Assembly (NCBI RefSeq): GCF_001641265.1
Contig: NW_020167533.1
Span: forward strand, 372,001-436,000
Source: Pseudogymnoascus destructans
Taxonomy: Eukaryota > Ascomycota > Leotiomycetes > Thelebolales > Thelebolaceae
Length of the DNA: 64,000 nt
Reading direction: 5' to 3'
Shown: positions 22,454 through 33,707 of the stretch, one piece after another
Layout of the letters: the number at the start of each line of letters is the position of its first letter
How positions within the stretch are numbered: position 1 is the stretch's first letter
The notes under the pieces: generated by a model
Databases searched by the model: none
What the model saw: the letters and a program-made list of their open reading frames with translations, nothing else
What the model was told of the DNA's origin: nothing
Translations under genes and position numbers: made by a program

Positions 22454-23379
22454 ATGGCATCCAAGGTACGGCAGAGACTACAATTCTGCGGTTGCTCTAC
22501 CCTCACCGCAGGAGCTCTACAAACATGCAAATGGCGGAGCGAGCTAACACGTTCTCCTCTTGCAGTTTTTGCGCGAGTATAAGCTCGTTGTCGTCGGTGG
22601 TGGTGGTGTCGGAAAGTCGTGTTTGACGATCCAATTGATCCAGAGCCACTTTGTCGACGAATATGACCCTACGATTGAAGGTACGGCCCACTCTGCCTCG
22701 GCCGACGAACAAACGCGCATCCACCGCAGGAACTGACTGCTCTCCTTTTTAGACTCGTACCGCAAGCAGTGCGTGATCGACGATGAGGTCGCGCTTCTCG
22801 ATGTTCTCGACACAGCCGGACAGGAGGAGTACTCAGCGATGAGGGAGCAGTACATGCGCACAGGCGAGGGTTTCTTGCTTGTCTACTCCATCACGTCGCG
22901 GCAGTCGTTTGAGGAGATCATGACGTTCCAGCAACAAATCCTGCGAGTTAAGGACAAGGACTACTTCCCAATCACTGTGGTAGGAAACAAGTGCGATTTG
23001 GAGGGCGAGAGGCAGGTTTCTAAGCAGGGTACGTGATTTTGTGTTTCCCTCTCCACATACGTTACTTTCTGCGTGCATAACGCGTCGGTATCATTTGTCG
23101 CGGGAACAATTATACTGACAGACTTCGTTTCCAGAGGGAGAGGCACTAGCAAAGTCCTTCGGCTGCAAATTCATCGAGACGTCCGCCAAGTCGCGCATCA
23201 ATGTCGACAACGCGTTTTTCGACATCGTGCGCGAGATCCGCCGTTATAACAAGCAGATGGCAGGTAACTTCGAGGGTGGCGGCGGTGGTGGCCAGGGAAA
23301 CGGCGGACCGCAGGGCAAGATGGAGATGGGTGAGGGCGAGAACACCAGGGGATGCTGCGGATCGTGTGTCCTGATGTAA
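22454..23379 (+). CDS. ras1: Ras GTPase, 215 aa, four exons
   Basis: Exons 22454-22465, 22566-22680, 22753-23028 and 23135-23379 join in frame. The protein has the P-loop GGGGVGKS (15-22), effector loop DPTIEDSY (38-45), DTAGQEE switch II (62-68), NKCD (121-124) and ETSAK (149-153). The hypervariable tail is glycine-rich and ends GCCGSCVLM: a CAAX box CVLM for farnesylation, with Cys208/209 available for palmitoylation, so it should act at the plasma membrane. In filamentous fungi this orthologue controls polarity, germination and cAMP/MAPK signalling. Residues equivalent to Gly12/13 and Gln61 are wild type. The upstream 300 bp are CT-rich. The symbol follows the family and was not checked against a species. 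Confidence 0.92.
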
Positions 23380-24087
23380 GGTGTTGATGTGGTTGGAGGG
23401 GAGGGAGCGATACGTTGGATTACAATGGGCGACTTGAAAAAGGGAAATGCGCGAGAGTGCGTGGGACGGGGGTTGGTGGAGTTGGAGGGGGTTTCCATTC
23501 TAGCGGGTGGAGGACGAACGAAGGTATAGACATGGAGGTCAACAGGACATCAGGGACCGAGTTACCCACCCAACCATTTCTCGTTTTTTATTTTGTCAAA
23601 GTCTTTTACCTAGGAGTTTTTTTTTACCATATTAATTTCATGGGGAATCCCCCAGTTTGTGCGTCGTAGTTTTGTTCAGCTGGATATCCTCGTTTGTATG
23701 ATGCTGTCCGATTTATCTTGTAGCGATTTTGGCTTGTCGCTTTGTGGGAGCGGTAGTGGGTGACGCGGAGTGGTGAATGGCAGGAAGTGATGAGATGGAG
23801 GGCGAAGCAGATCATGCAGGTTGCAAGATAGTTTGCCTCGTCGATAGGCGTCAGGCCTGAGGTCAATTATATTCATCATTCTTCATCGCCTACCATGTTT
23901 TGACAGGGACTGACAAAACTATATGGTGATGCAGATATCTCGTTCTTTGATCTAAACAGCAAAATTCAACCAAGTTGAAACAACAAACAACCCAACCCAA
24001 ACGCTGCCAACTATCCAATGCCGCCAACTTTACAATGCCTCCAACTATCCAACGCCCCCTTCTCCTACGCTTCTACAGTATCACGCC
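23380..24087. other. Intergenic region between ras and the cysteine-rich gene
   Basis: This is the convergent 3' flank of two genes. It has a T-run at 23621-23630 and 'ccaactatccaatgccgccaact' type imperfect repeats at 24005-24055. No gene is seen. Confidence 0.5.
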
Positions 24088-26895
24088 TCATTTGGCATAG
24101 TTGATCCAAACCCAGCAGCTCGAACACCTCGCGACCCCATTGGCCAAAGTATACGCCGCCTCCTTATTCCCAGGTTCCACTCCACATCTTGGACAGAGTA
24201 TAGCGTTGTCGGAATCTCGCGTCAGCTTTTCCCTCGTCGATATCATCCGGTTGCCCACAACATGGATCACCTTGTACCGACACGCATAGCACAGCCATGC
24301 CCGCATCTGAGCGTCGCAATCACAGTGATTATCCACCAACGTCTCCATATTCTCGAATGCCGTGCCGCTGATGAACTTATTCATCTGTGCCTGTGAGCAT
24401 GTAGAGCAGCAAAACAAGTTCTTCTTCACCTCAATCTCCTCCCTGAGATGAGCCGTGCTTTCCTCTGCACGTCTGCGGCACTCCCCGCAAACGCACCAGT
24501 TCCTGTCTCCGTGCTCTTCGCCGCCGTCACAGTCCATGGTTGGGAGGACGTTGCAAAGCATCCCAGTTGCAAGGGTCTCTTTACACCTGAAGTTTTCCGC
24601 CCACGGCCGCCAGTTGACATGGGCTCCTGGTTGAGGATCGAATTGGCCGTTGGCGTATACATCTGTGCGGATACGGTAGTGGGGGAGAAGTGTCTCACGG
24701 ACGTGTGCAGGCGGGAAGAAGAAGCCTCCGGGTGGTACTCGAGGGACCTCTTCCTGTGGAAGGATAGATTGTCCTTGGAGTCCCTGCGCAACTAAAGCGG
24801 CAGGGTCGACATGCTCCTGCGGCGGTGCCTGGGGTGGAGCAAAAGGGTTATTCCCGCCTCGCGGGGGGAACTGGTACCCAAACCCAGCGAGAGGTGGGTA
24901 GTCACCTCTCTCGCCCATCGGAATGTCGTCTCCCTCCTCAGGGGGCTCGTTGATGGTGGCCCCCGGCATGGTTGTGTCCCCACGGCCAAGGCACATCATA
25001 CTAGTCAACCCATCCGCGGTGGCACACAAGGAGCAAGGCATTTTGCCATCACATGGCACGTCCATCTCTATGCACCTGGCACAGCGTTCTTCAAAGCGAC
25101 ACTGTAGCGCCGTCCGTCCGTGCTGAATGCACGGCAAACATGGCCGATCTCGCGGATCGCACCCTTCGAACCCATACGCGACGCAGAAGGCGCAGCTATA
25201 GTCGAATTCCGGCTGTCCTGTGAGGTGAATGTACGGCTCGTCATCGGATTCTTCTGGGTTATCGGGGAAATATATTTGGGGACCAAGGCCTTCGGGACGG
25301 CACTCGTCGGCGCCGAATCCGAGGAACATGCAGTGCTGGCAGGGAGAACCAGCGTCGCATGGCATCTCGTTCATGAAGCAGAGCTCGCATGGTCGAGAGG
25401 TCCGGCAGTCTTCTGCCTCTACGATACCTCGTACCGAGCATTCCCAGCAGGGAGAGTCTTGATCGCAGATGCGGTTCTCGAGATCCGCTGCGCAGTGGCT
25501 GCATGGTGGCTTGTCATCGTTGAAGGGATTGTAGAGGCTGTTGCGGAAGTTATTAGGGTTGATTCCAGGGCCTTGCCCGAGCGGCTGGGAACTTGGGCCT
25601 GCTTCGACGGGTGGGGACTGGGACGGTCCTGCAAATGGTTCTGAAGATGGTCTTGCAAATGGTTCTGAAGATGGCCCTGCAACTGGTCCTGAAGGTGGTT
25701 CCGAAGATGGTCCTGCGACTGGTGGTGCAAATATTCCTACAGCTGGTCCTGCAGCTGGTGGGTATGGACTTACATATGGTTCTACAGCTGGTCCTGCAAC
25801 ACCTGGATGCCCTGGTCCAAAGTTTAGGACCTGATAGCCCCGAAGGACGCCCGGTATGGCCACATTGCCTGGAACTTCAAGCCGATCACTCGGTGGTGGC
25901 CAATTCCTCATATCTGCAGAAGGTCTAACATTCATGCGCTGCGGAGCGGGTGGTAGACCCGTGCCGTATGTTGACATAGGTATATCTGGACAAGATCCAT
26001 CGGGTTTAAGGCCAACACACGGAATATTTCTGCGCAGACACACCAAGCAGGGGATTTTGCCGTCGCAACGTAGGTGGTTTCTGGCACACTCAACACATTT
26101 GTGCTCCCAGTGACAGTTCGGACATCGCCTCACCGGAAGAGGCGATATATCACACTCCAGACCACTCAACCGGCACAGGTCGCACGGCCCCGGAAGCATC
26201 ATATTGGGCATAAAACACCGACCGCCCCTACTCTTGCATTGGCGGCATTGATCAATATCCGGGCGCCAGGGCTCCACTCCTTGCAGCTGTCTCGCCCGGT
26301 TTATATCGAATTGCCTTCTATTAGCTCTAATGCACACGATCTCCCTCGCCTCGCACTCAATACACTCATCGCCGCCATGACACTTCAGCGGCCACGTCTG
26401 CCCCCTCGAGCAATGAGGGCAGTTGCCGAGCTCCTCGTCCCTCTCGATCGCACTCCTCGTCACCCTCGTCGCGCCCGCATTCAGCTTATCTACCAGCTCC
26501 CGCCTGGGCCTCTTCCTCTTCGGTTCCTCCACCTCCCCACTACCCCGGGTAGCCTCGGCAGCCTCAGCAACCGCGCGCACCCGAGCCCGCCTCGCCGCCT
26601 GCATTGCGGACATTTGCTCCCGCGCTTTGCGGCGTCTCTCGAACGACCCGGGGTCCTCGCCGGGCCGGGGCTGGATTTGCGAGGCGGTTGACAGGGATGG
26701 TGTGAGTGTGGCTCTCTGGACTCCATGACCATATAAGGGGCCGGGTGGCAGGATACCGGGGGCGCATTGGTTGTTTGGGTCGAGCGGAGGGGCGCCTGCG
26801 CCTGCGCCGGGGTCTGGCGGGTTGGTTCCCCCCTGGCTTCGCAGCCCGGTACGGCTTCCTAGCCCTCCTTGCGAGACTCCTTTTTGGGGGGGCAT
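24088..26895 (-). CDS. Large cysteine-rich protein of unknown function, 935 aa, intronless
   Basis: One uninterrupted frame. Residues 1-80 are Pro/Gly-rich. Residues 85-110 are basic and may be helical. PKRKRPRRE (125-133) looks like a nuclear localisation signal. Residues 159-295 contain CPHC, CIEC, CRQC, CDLC, CPNC, CVEC and CLVC pairs, spaced partly like Zn2Cys6 clusters but without the strict spacing. A Pro/Ser/Gly linker with imperfect repeats (AGPSSEPPSGP) follows, then a second Cys block (CSHCAADLENRIC...CPPCIQHGR) and a third at the C-terminus (CKETLATGMLC, CVCGEC, CCSTC, CYAC, CPRC, CSSC). Many zinc-binding modules in a nuclear protein are inferred; nucleic-acid or chromatin binding would fit but nothing fixes it. 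I recognise no named family. Confidence 0.8.
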   Translation of the reverse strand: MPPQKGVSQGGLGSRTGLRSQGGTNPPDPGAGAGAPPLDPNNQCAPGILPPGPLYGHGVQRATLTPSLSTASQIQPRPGEDPGSFERRRKAREQMSAMQAARRARVRAVAEAAEATRGSGEVEEPKRKRPRRELVDKLNAGATRVTRSAIERDEELGNCPHCSRGQTWPLKCHGGDECIECEAREIVCIRANRRQFDINRARQLQGVEPWRPDIDQCRQCKSRGGRCFMPNMMLPGPCDLCRLSGLECDISPLPVRRCPNCHWEHKCVECARNHLRCDGKIPCLVCLRRNIPCVGLKPDGSCPDIPMSTYGTGLPPAPQRMNVRPSADMRNWPPPSDRLEVPGNVAIPGVLRGYQVLNFGPGHPGVAGPAVEPYVSPYPPAAGPAVGIFAPPVAGPSSEPPSGPVAGPSSEPFARPSSEPFAGPSQSPPVEAGPSSQPLGQGPGINPNNFRNSLYNPFNDDKPPCSHCAADLENRICDQDSPCWECSVRGIVEAEDCRTSRPCELCFMNEMPCDAGSPCQHCMFLGFGADECRPEGLGPQIYFPDNPEESDDEPYIHLTGQPEFDYSCAFCVAYGFEGCDPRDRPCLPCIQHGRTALQCRFEERCARCIEMDVPCDGKMPCSLCATADGLTSMMCLGRGDTTMPGATINEPPEEGDDIPMGERGDYPPLAGFGYQFPPRGGNNPFAPPQAPPQEHVDPAALVAQGLQGQSILPQEEVPRVPPGGFFFPPAHVRETLLPHYRIRTDVYANGQFDPQPGAHVNWRPWAENFRCKETLATGMLCNVLPTMDCDGGEEHGDRNWCVCGECRRRAEESTAHLREEIEVKKNLFCCSTCSQAQMNKFISGTAFENMETLVDNHCDCDAQMRAWLCYACRYKVIHVVGNRMISTREKLTRDSDNAILCPRCGVEPGNKEAAYTLANGVARCSSCWVWINYAK

Positions 26896-27396
26896 GGCGC
26901 CCTAGCTCTTGTTCGAGCGGTGTTTGGTGAGTGGAAATGTGTGCTTCGTCGCGTTGGGGAGCAGTGAATTATTGTCGTTCGATGGATTGAGAAGTAAAAC
27001 AAAAATTGGAGGGGGCCTATAGGAATGGGCATTTTAAGGGGCGGATGGGTATACGGAGAGTGCTTTGTCTGGGAGGGGGTTCCTTTGATGGGCGAGGACG
27101 GCGAGGGAAGACAAGGACGGGTGTGTGAATAAAGATGATGTGAGGTGAGGACAAAAGAACTCGAGGACGAGGGATAAAGGGGGTGATGCTTGCGGATATT
27201 CTTTGTTGTGGGCATGACCGACTCGAGGACGAGGAGAGATCTAACAAGCATTTTGCCTGCTTTTCGGAGTCGGGTTCGGGCTGTGAAGGGATTTCGAGGG
27301 AACCATCTATGGACGATTTGTATGGCATCAATATTTGGGGATTCACACGGCATATACGTAGGGTATTAGGTGGTGGTAATATATAGTGTTTATACA
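26896..27396. other. Intergenic region, promoter side of the cysteine-rich gene
   Basis: No gene recognised. A cluster of GAGGACGAGG motifs occurs at 27080-27235. Confidence 0.4.
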
Positions 27397-27398
27397 TA

Positions 27399-29258
27399 AC
27401 GTGGTTTATCAGTACGTCGGACATATCAGTACCTCGGACACTTTTCATTGGCATTCTACTTTGAATATCAATAAATCAACCATAACATATTAAATTAACT
27501 ATAACTAAGCGGAATCAGATGAACTAGACATATCTATAGCTTCTTGACAAGTTCGCGCATTATGACCAGCTTTTCCACAGATCCCACAGCATCGCCTAGA
27601 CGGTTGCCCCTCCTTGTGACTACCCCCAACAGCACGTACGTCGCGTCGTACCTGCTCATCCACATCCTTCTGTGCGATAATAGCCTGTGCATCCTCTACT
27701 ATAAGTGCACCTCCTTCACAGACACGAGCCTTTTTAGCCCTGCGGCGTTTGCTAAGGGCTTCGTTGGCTGCTCGAAGGGTACGTACCTCAGCAGACAGAA
27801 GGGTGTTCTCATGTGCTAGTCGCTCCGTACCCTTTGCCAATGCAATAACTGTCCCGAAGAGTGGAGTTGGCGAGCTTCCTTGGTGACGGGCAATTCGATT
27901 TCGAACGAGGGTTGTTTGTGAAAGAGCTTCAGTTGGGTTGGAAGGGGTCTGGGAGACCCAAGGGTTGGTGTTGGCAGTAGAGGGTCTAGAGGGAGTTGGA
28001 GTCCGTAACCTCACGTCAAGCTTTGAAAGCACTGCTTGCGGGTCGAAAGGCACTAAGCCAGCTCCGCGGAACCCGGACTGGGCGTTTTGGGCTGTCATGG
28101 ATTCCAGATATGCTGCTCTAAAGGCGAGAAAGAACTCGACCTTGGTAATGTGGTTGATATGAGCCTCAATGAAGGTCTCAATCTGCCGACCATATGCCCG
28201 CTTCAACACACTAAAGCACCCGACATCAAGTGGCTGAGTTAAATGAGACGAGTGGGGAGGTAGTCCAAGAGTTATAATGTTGTGTGCCTTGCAGTACTCT
28301 TGGAACTCGGCCGATTCATGACTCTCGTGCCCGTCTAACACCAGCATTCGATATGGACCCCTTGCACGAACAGCAGTATGTTTGTCGAAGTGTTTCAACC
28401 ATTCTAGACCCGTCTCATTGTTTGTCCATCCATTGCTTGTCGGTTTAACAACCCAGTTGTGTGGAAGGCCGCCGTCTGTATACCAATTTGCAAGATGATT
28501 CTTGCCTTTAACTACCAAAAATGGAGGAATACTCCAGCCGTCACTGTTGATACAAGCAATCGCTGTAGCCCATTCCCGATTCCCTGGCTGAACTGCCTTA
28601 CCTCTGCCAAGTCGATCTGCACGGGTAACAACCATTGCAGGGCAAATCACACCCATCATAAACCCAGTTTCGTCAAAGTTATAGAAGTCGCAGTCCAAAA
28701 CACCATATTTTGCCCTCATATTTTCCACTAGTCGAAACCACGCGCCAATTAGTTCAGGATCTTCGCACAAGGCCCTTTGGAAGTCGTAAACGCGATTAAA
28801 ACGCGTCTTTAATTCTGGACGTCGTTGTACAAATCGGTGGGCCCAGAGCTTCCCGACGCACCTCCCTCCACGCGACTCGAGTATAAAATTTGCCATATCT
28901 TCTACACCAGCAAGCCGGGGTGCAAATCCTCTTGAATCCATATCAAGTATATTCCGAATAACCACCTCCTCTTCTAGTATAGTTAATTTCATCATTGCAG
29001 GCCGGCGTTCGTAGACAGTAGTTCGGCCGTTCATTCTGTCGCAGAGTGTAGAATGAGGTACTTCATAGAGCTTAGCAGCCTTCCGACGACTTAGATTTTT
29101 TGATGTTCGGATAGCCTCGATAGCTAGAATGATTTTTGCTTCTTGGGTAATCACTGACATAATAAAAGGTGGAAAAAACGCGTTGTGAAGTTAGAGGGTA
29201 GGAAATTCGGGAAAAGTGTCCGAGGTACTGATATGTCCGACGTACTGATAAACCACGT
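27399..29258 (-). mobile_element. Complete pogo/Fot1-like DNA transposon
   Basis: Perfect 47-bp terminal inverted repeats, 27399-27445 and 29212-29258, start ACGTGGTTTATCAG. TA flanks each end (27397-27398 and 29259-29260), the pogo-group target site. The 1.86-kb unit holds one intact transposase. Each repeat contains two direct copies of a TCAGTAC-TCGGACA motif, likely transposase binding sites. Confidence 0.92.
27505..29160 (-). CDS. pogo/Fot1-like transposase, 551 aa, apparently intact
   Basis: N-terminal helix-turn-helix (residues 1-50; AAKLYEVPHSTLCDRM) is followed by a CENP-B-like region, then a DDE_1 catalytic core with Asp163 (YNFDETGF), Asp276 (VLDGHESH) and Asp312 (QPLDVGCF). Spacing of 35 residues between the last two gives DD35D. 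The C-terminus has a coiled-coil-like segment, basic SKRRRAKKAR, and a CCHC zinc knuckle (CGICGKAGHNARTC) before a short serine tail. It cuts the element at its inverted repeats and pastes it at TA. All catalytic residues and terminal repeats are present and there is no internal stop, so it may be active. The copy at 33708 is a decayed relative with other terminal repeats. Confidence 0.9.
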   Translation of the reverse strand: MSVITQEAKIILAIEAIRTSKNLSRRKAAKLYEVPHSTLCDRMNGRTTVYERRPAMMKLTILEEEVVIRNILDMDSRGFAPRLAGVEDMANFILESRGGRCVGKLWAHRFVQRRPELKTRFNRVYDFQRALCEDPELIGAWFRLVENMRAKYGVLDCDFYNFDETGFMMGVICPAMVVTRADRLGRGKAVQPGNREWATAIACINSDGWSIPPFLVVKGKNHLANWYTDGGLPHNWVVKPTSNGWTNNETGLEWLKHFDKHTAVRARGPYRMLVLDGHESHESAEFQEYCKAHNIITLGLPPHSSHLTQPLDVGCFSVLKRAYGRQIETFIEAHINHITKVEFFLAFRAAYLESMTAQNAQSGFRGAGLVPFDPQAVLSKLDVRLRTPTPSRPSTANTNPWVSQTPSNPTEALSQTTLVRNRIARHQGSSPTPLFGTVIALAKGTERLAHENTLLSAEVRTLRAANEALSKRRRAKKARVCEGGALIVEDAQAIIAQKDVDEQVRRDVRAVGGSHKEGQPSRRCCGICGKAGHNARTCQEAIDMSSSSDSA

Positions 29259-29469
29259 TATATTTGATATGATAAATATAAAGGGGTAAATCTTCGAACT
29301 GAATAACTTCTTCCCCGGCCAAATGAAGCAGATGCTCAAATGCATGGTCGTTTATGGTATATTGTATTTGTAAGATATAGATATTCTGAGGCCCCTCCAC
29401 GGTAAACAGTATGCATCTGGAGAAGACGACGAGGTTGCTTTGTTGTTGAACCTCATCACGTGGGTTGAC

Positions 29470-32153
29470 CAGTGTTCAGCACGGATACCAATATACCCGT
29501 GGTATCCGGGTATATCCTCGAGTATATACCTACCCGGCGATATTTTAGGAGTATCCGGCGTATCCGGATACTCTCGAGTATATATCCGGATACATGCCAA
29601 GAATAGCCAAGCGCAGCCAAGACCTCTTTTTTCCAACGTCGTGAGATCTATATTGATGCTGTATAAAGTGATAATTATCCTCAGAATGAGCGACTCGTCG
29701 TTATCAGATATACCAACGGAGCCTGAGGGCTATAATAGCTATGATACTCATAATGAGCCAAGTCTGCCAACGCTGCCGCCCCCTATTCATATTCAACAGG
29801 ATATTAATCCTACACCGCTCCGGCTTCAGCCTCCAGGACGAATGCTGCCACCAACGTCGTCGGTACTATTTACGAAGCTATTATATTCGCGATTGATACT
29901 TGATAGTAACCCACCTACAGTCAAAGTAACTTGCTTACAACCAGGCTGCGGATATTCACCTACTCCGCAGCTATTAAGTCAGACTTCAACCGGTAATCTT
30001 TGGAAGCACTATACGCAGAAGCATCCAACAGTAGCATATACAATGAAAGGTCATACAATTACGCCGTCAAGCCCATCAAGTAGTGCATCGTCATTTTTTG
30101 AGCCATGGCCGCGGAACCCGCAAGTCCAGCCCGCTCAAGCTCAAGCATCAAATAGTAGAGCGAAATCCGAGAGTTATTACTCTCATTCGTTGTATCAAAT
30201 AACCTCTCCTTACGACTTATTGAGAGCTATTCGTTCCATCAATTAGTACAGTTCTTAAGCCCAAGTACTCTATCGATATCGTCGCGAACACTACACTGAG
30301 AGCTACAGCGGCAATTCTCATATCACCGAGGATTGCTACAATTAGAACTCCAGGCTCATATTACCTATGGCGGCCGGATATCTATACAACAGATGCATGG
30401 ACTGCACGGAACTATACAGAGTACGCTGCTGTCACAGGCCATTGGATTAATGAGAAGTGGCAGCACCGGTGCGTATTACTTGATGTAATCCACCTTCAAG
30501 AGCCAATTCATAGCGGCGAATATCTCGCTCAAGAGTTAGCTGCAGTAACAGATAGCTTCGAAATTACAGGTGCTATATTTAAATGTACGCGGGATAATGC
30601 CTCAGCGAATACTGTGATGCTTTCAGAATATGAGAAAATAGCCAGTAAGCAGCAGACGACTATTCAACAGCCATGGACGTTTACTGTAAAGGAAGGGGAC
30701 GTTCGGTGTATTGCTCATATTATCAATCTTGCAGTTCAAGCTACTCTAAAGAGCTTGAAAGCTAGCCTGGATACAGAAACAGAAGCGTACTGGTGTCAGC
30801 AAGGGCTTGCCCGGATTCCGCAGCGTATTGATAACTCTTCTACTGAAGTATCAGCTACGCTTGAGAAGCTCCGAAGGCATATTTATGTCTTTCGAAACCG
30901 AAGAGCATGGAAGGATGCTTTACAGAAGCAGATACAAGCTGCAGGCCAGAAGCCACGCCAGCTATCACTTGATATGCCTATACGCTGGAATTCAACGTAC
31001 TATATGCTTGAAACAGCTATAAAGCTTCGAATACCAATTACTGCAGTATGCTCTACGCAGAAGCTTGATATCAGTATGAAGGATATTGCGTTAACAAGCA
31101 ACGATTGGGCTATTATCGAAGCTCTTGAACGATTATTCTTAGTATTCTTAAAGCCGTCAAGACGGCTACAAAGCGATTCATATCCAACGCTCAACTTTAC
31201 AATTCCTCTTTACTTAAAGATGATAAATAAGGTCACATTACTACAAGAAGAGCTTGGTAGAAGCTCTACGATCGGAGTAGCTTGTGGAGCTGCGCTTCAA
31301 AAGCTTAATGAGTATTATACTCTTACAACGAATCGGCAATGTAAGCACTCAGCTGTTGCTACAATTTGCGACCCACGAATGAATCATACAGTATTTAAGA
31401 AGATATATCCAAATGCTATAGACGATACACGAAGATTACGAGCAAGAGCGCAGTTCGAAGACGTTTGTAGAACGTACCAAAAGCGAGAGTATCACCTTGA
31501 TACGGAGCGAATTACTCACGAAACAGCTCTTGCAGAAGCAATAGGTGCTACTGCTACAATAGATCAAGAACCTGATTCTGATGAAGATCTATTTGCGTCA
31601 GAAGGCTTGGCTTTTCAAGAGCCAGAATGGAGGCGCTGGATGCTTGAACCACGGCCCGGTGAGCATACTGATATTCTCAAATATTGGTGCGCAAAGCAAT
31701 ACCAATATCCAGTTATTGCCCGTATTGCTCGTGATCATCTAGCTATTCCAGCAACATCTGCAGCATCGGAACGAGTATTTAGTAATGGTAGTGATATTAT
31801 TACAAAGAAGCGGAATAGGTTATCACCGCCAACTATTAGATATTTACTTTGCTTACGGAATTGGGGTAAAATACGGGAGGCTGATAGCAACGGCGATGAT
31901 GCTGACGATGAAGCACCTGAATAGGGACTCGCAGAAAGGGGGGGTCTCACGGAAAGGGGGCTCGCAGAAAGGGGTTTACTACTATTATCAAAAGCTTCAT
32001 TCTTTTTTATATACGCTATTCTATTTTTATATACAATATTCAGCCTCATGTATCCGGATATATACCCTACCCTACCCGTCAGATCGTCGCCGGGTATATA
32101 CCCTACCCGTGAGCTTCACGGATACTACCCGGATATGTATCCGCCGAACACTG
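29470..32153 (+). mobile_element. hAT transposon, defective, 8-bp target duplication
   Basis: Begins CAGTGTTCAGCACGGATA and ends with the complement, ...GCCGAACACTG. GGGTTGAC flanks both ends (29462-29469 and 32154-32161), the 8-bp duplication typical of hAT elements. Subterminal regions repeat GGGTATAT/ATATACCC and GGATAC motifs. The same termini are found on the element at 33570. Confidence 0.9.
29686..31924 (+). pseudogene. hAT transposase, broken by frameshifts and a stop
   Basis: From ATG 29686 the frame shows an acidic start (MSDSSLSDIPTEPEG) and a BED-type zinc finger (CLQPGCGYS...NLWKHYTQKHP). Near 30180-30420 the frame shifts twice and a TGA stands at a probable former CGA (SSRTLH-ELQRQF). 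From 30614 the frame is open to 31924: RDNASANTVMLSEY, CIAHIINLAVQ, MPIRWNSTYYMLE, and the C-terminal dimerisation domain YWCAKQYQYPVIARIARDHLAIPATSAASERVFS. The element could not make its own enzyme. Confidence 0.85.
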
Positions 32154-32161
32154 GGGTTGAC

Positions 32162-33561
32162 ATTCCCGCATGCAGCCCGCGTTAACTGTTGAAAACCATT
32201 GAACTAGACAAAAGTGGAACGCCCACACTTTCGCAGGTTCAAGTCAGTTTATATTTTACAACACATGTGTTGCCTCCTATAGTCGTAGTTGCATAGTTTA
32301 GCATAAGAGTTTTCGTAGTAATGATGTGTCGGTTTAGCGAAAGCAGCATACCTAGGGGTATACTGTGTCCTAGGCTCATAACTGTTAAGTAACATATGTC
32401 TTCTTTGTCTAAGTATATAGCTGCCTGATATTTAAGTGACGTCGTACTATGGCCCTAATGATCGTCATGTTAGAATGTTATCTAGAAGTGTAAGAAAGGT
32501 GAGAGAGGTATAGGATGGTGGAGTGTAACACTGGGTCTTAAACGTATATGACTCGCAGAGGTTTCGTTGCGTTGGGTTACTTAACAGAGGAGGCAGGGGA
32601 TCAGACACAAAGGCTTTCGTAAAACACGTTACTAGTATATAACAAATACTGTATTGAGTTGAGCATGAAGCTCCTATCTAAGAACTAACTATCTACTTAT
32701 ATAGTGCCGTCGTGCCAAATGCCATGAAGGACCATCATGGTCCATCATGGTCCTGGCCCACACTGGACCACCGTGGTCCTGCATGGTCCATCACGTGATA
32801 CTTAACCCCTTGGTCCCCTCTGGACCAATGACTATGATTTCTCACATGCAGTTCCGTAGCCAATCCCTTCCTTAGCACTAGTGGTGGAGTTAGCCGTAAC
32901 ATGGAGGTGGTGGTAGTAGTGACTGATGATGAAGAAAGAAGAAGCGGTCTAGGGTAGAACTCAGTTAATATAGACTTACTAAGCATAAGAGGCTTAAGGT
33001 CCTATCCCTACTACTAGTTGTAGTATATGTCGAGCTTACAAGGGCATATGGTGTTGCTAGTGTAGTAGAGTCCGACCACCTATAGTAGACTACTGCTTAG
33101 TACATCTAGGCTGTTAGGGAAGAAAGCTAGCACTCGTGCCTTTGCCTGCTAACAGCAACAGGAGTGCGAGCTCTATGCGCAGCTTCTCTAGTAAGCATAC
33201 ATCGCTCACAACTCTTCTATGTCTAGAGTTGGTCTTTTCTAGTAGGAGTTTTCTAGGATGGTTTAGGGATGGTTTAGGGATGGTTTAGGGATGACTTAGG
33301 GATGACTTAGGGATTAGTTAGGATGATTGTTTTGCACCTGTATAGGGCTGAGATAGCTGGTTCTACACAGATTTGTAACCTCTTTGCTTGTTTTGTGCTG
33401 TTTTCCCTTTGCTTTTCTAGAGATAGTGTAAAATGACACTGCATTTCTCTATGGTTCTCTTGCCATTTATGTGACTGTTCTGTACGTGCCTAGGATGTTG
33501 AGAAAACTTGCTTTCTCTTCTGTTTTTGTAGTAAATTGATTGGGATTCTCCATTCCCCCTA
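32162..33561. other. Decayed repeat sequence, CTAG-rich, no intact gene
   Basis: Contains a solo LTR (32524-32901). 32340-32460 resembles 43560-43670 (both include 'ttctttgtctaag' and 'atatttaag' in the same order), suggesting ends of the same copia-like family. 33256-33320 has tandem GGGATGGTTTA/GGGATGACTTA units. Confidence 0.55.
32524..32901 (-). mobile_element. Solo LTR family B, subtype 2
   Basis: 378 bp, reverse orientation, starting TGTAACACTGGG and ending GCCGTAACA, flanked by TGGAG at 32519-32523 and 32902-32906. It shares the core with other B copies (ACTATCTACTTATATAG and GAGTTGAGCATGAAGCTCC), but its U3 side is filled with ATGGTCC/GGACCAT palindromes. Confidence 0.85.
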
Positions 33562-33707
33562 TCTTCCCCCAGTGTTCAGCGGATCGTATCCGGATCTGAT
33601 CCTGAGCCCTCACGGGTAAGATCATGATCCGTCTAAGGTCTGACGGATAGATACGGGTTATATCTGGATCTTCAGGATAATGAGGCTTAAAATATAAAAA
33701 TAGAATA

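Noticed and set aside
24811..26728. Several plus-strand frames of 80-205 codons
   Set aside because: They are antisense to the long cysteine-rich gene and show no family features.
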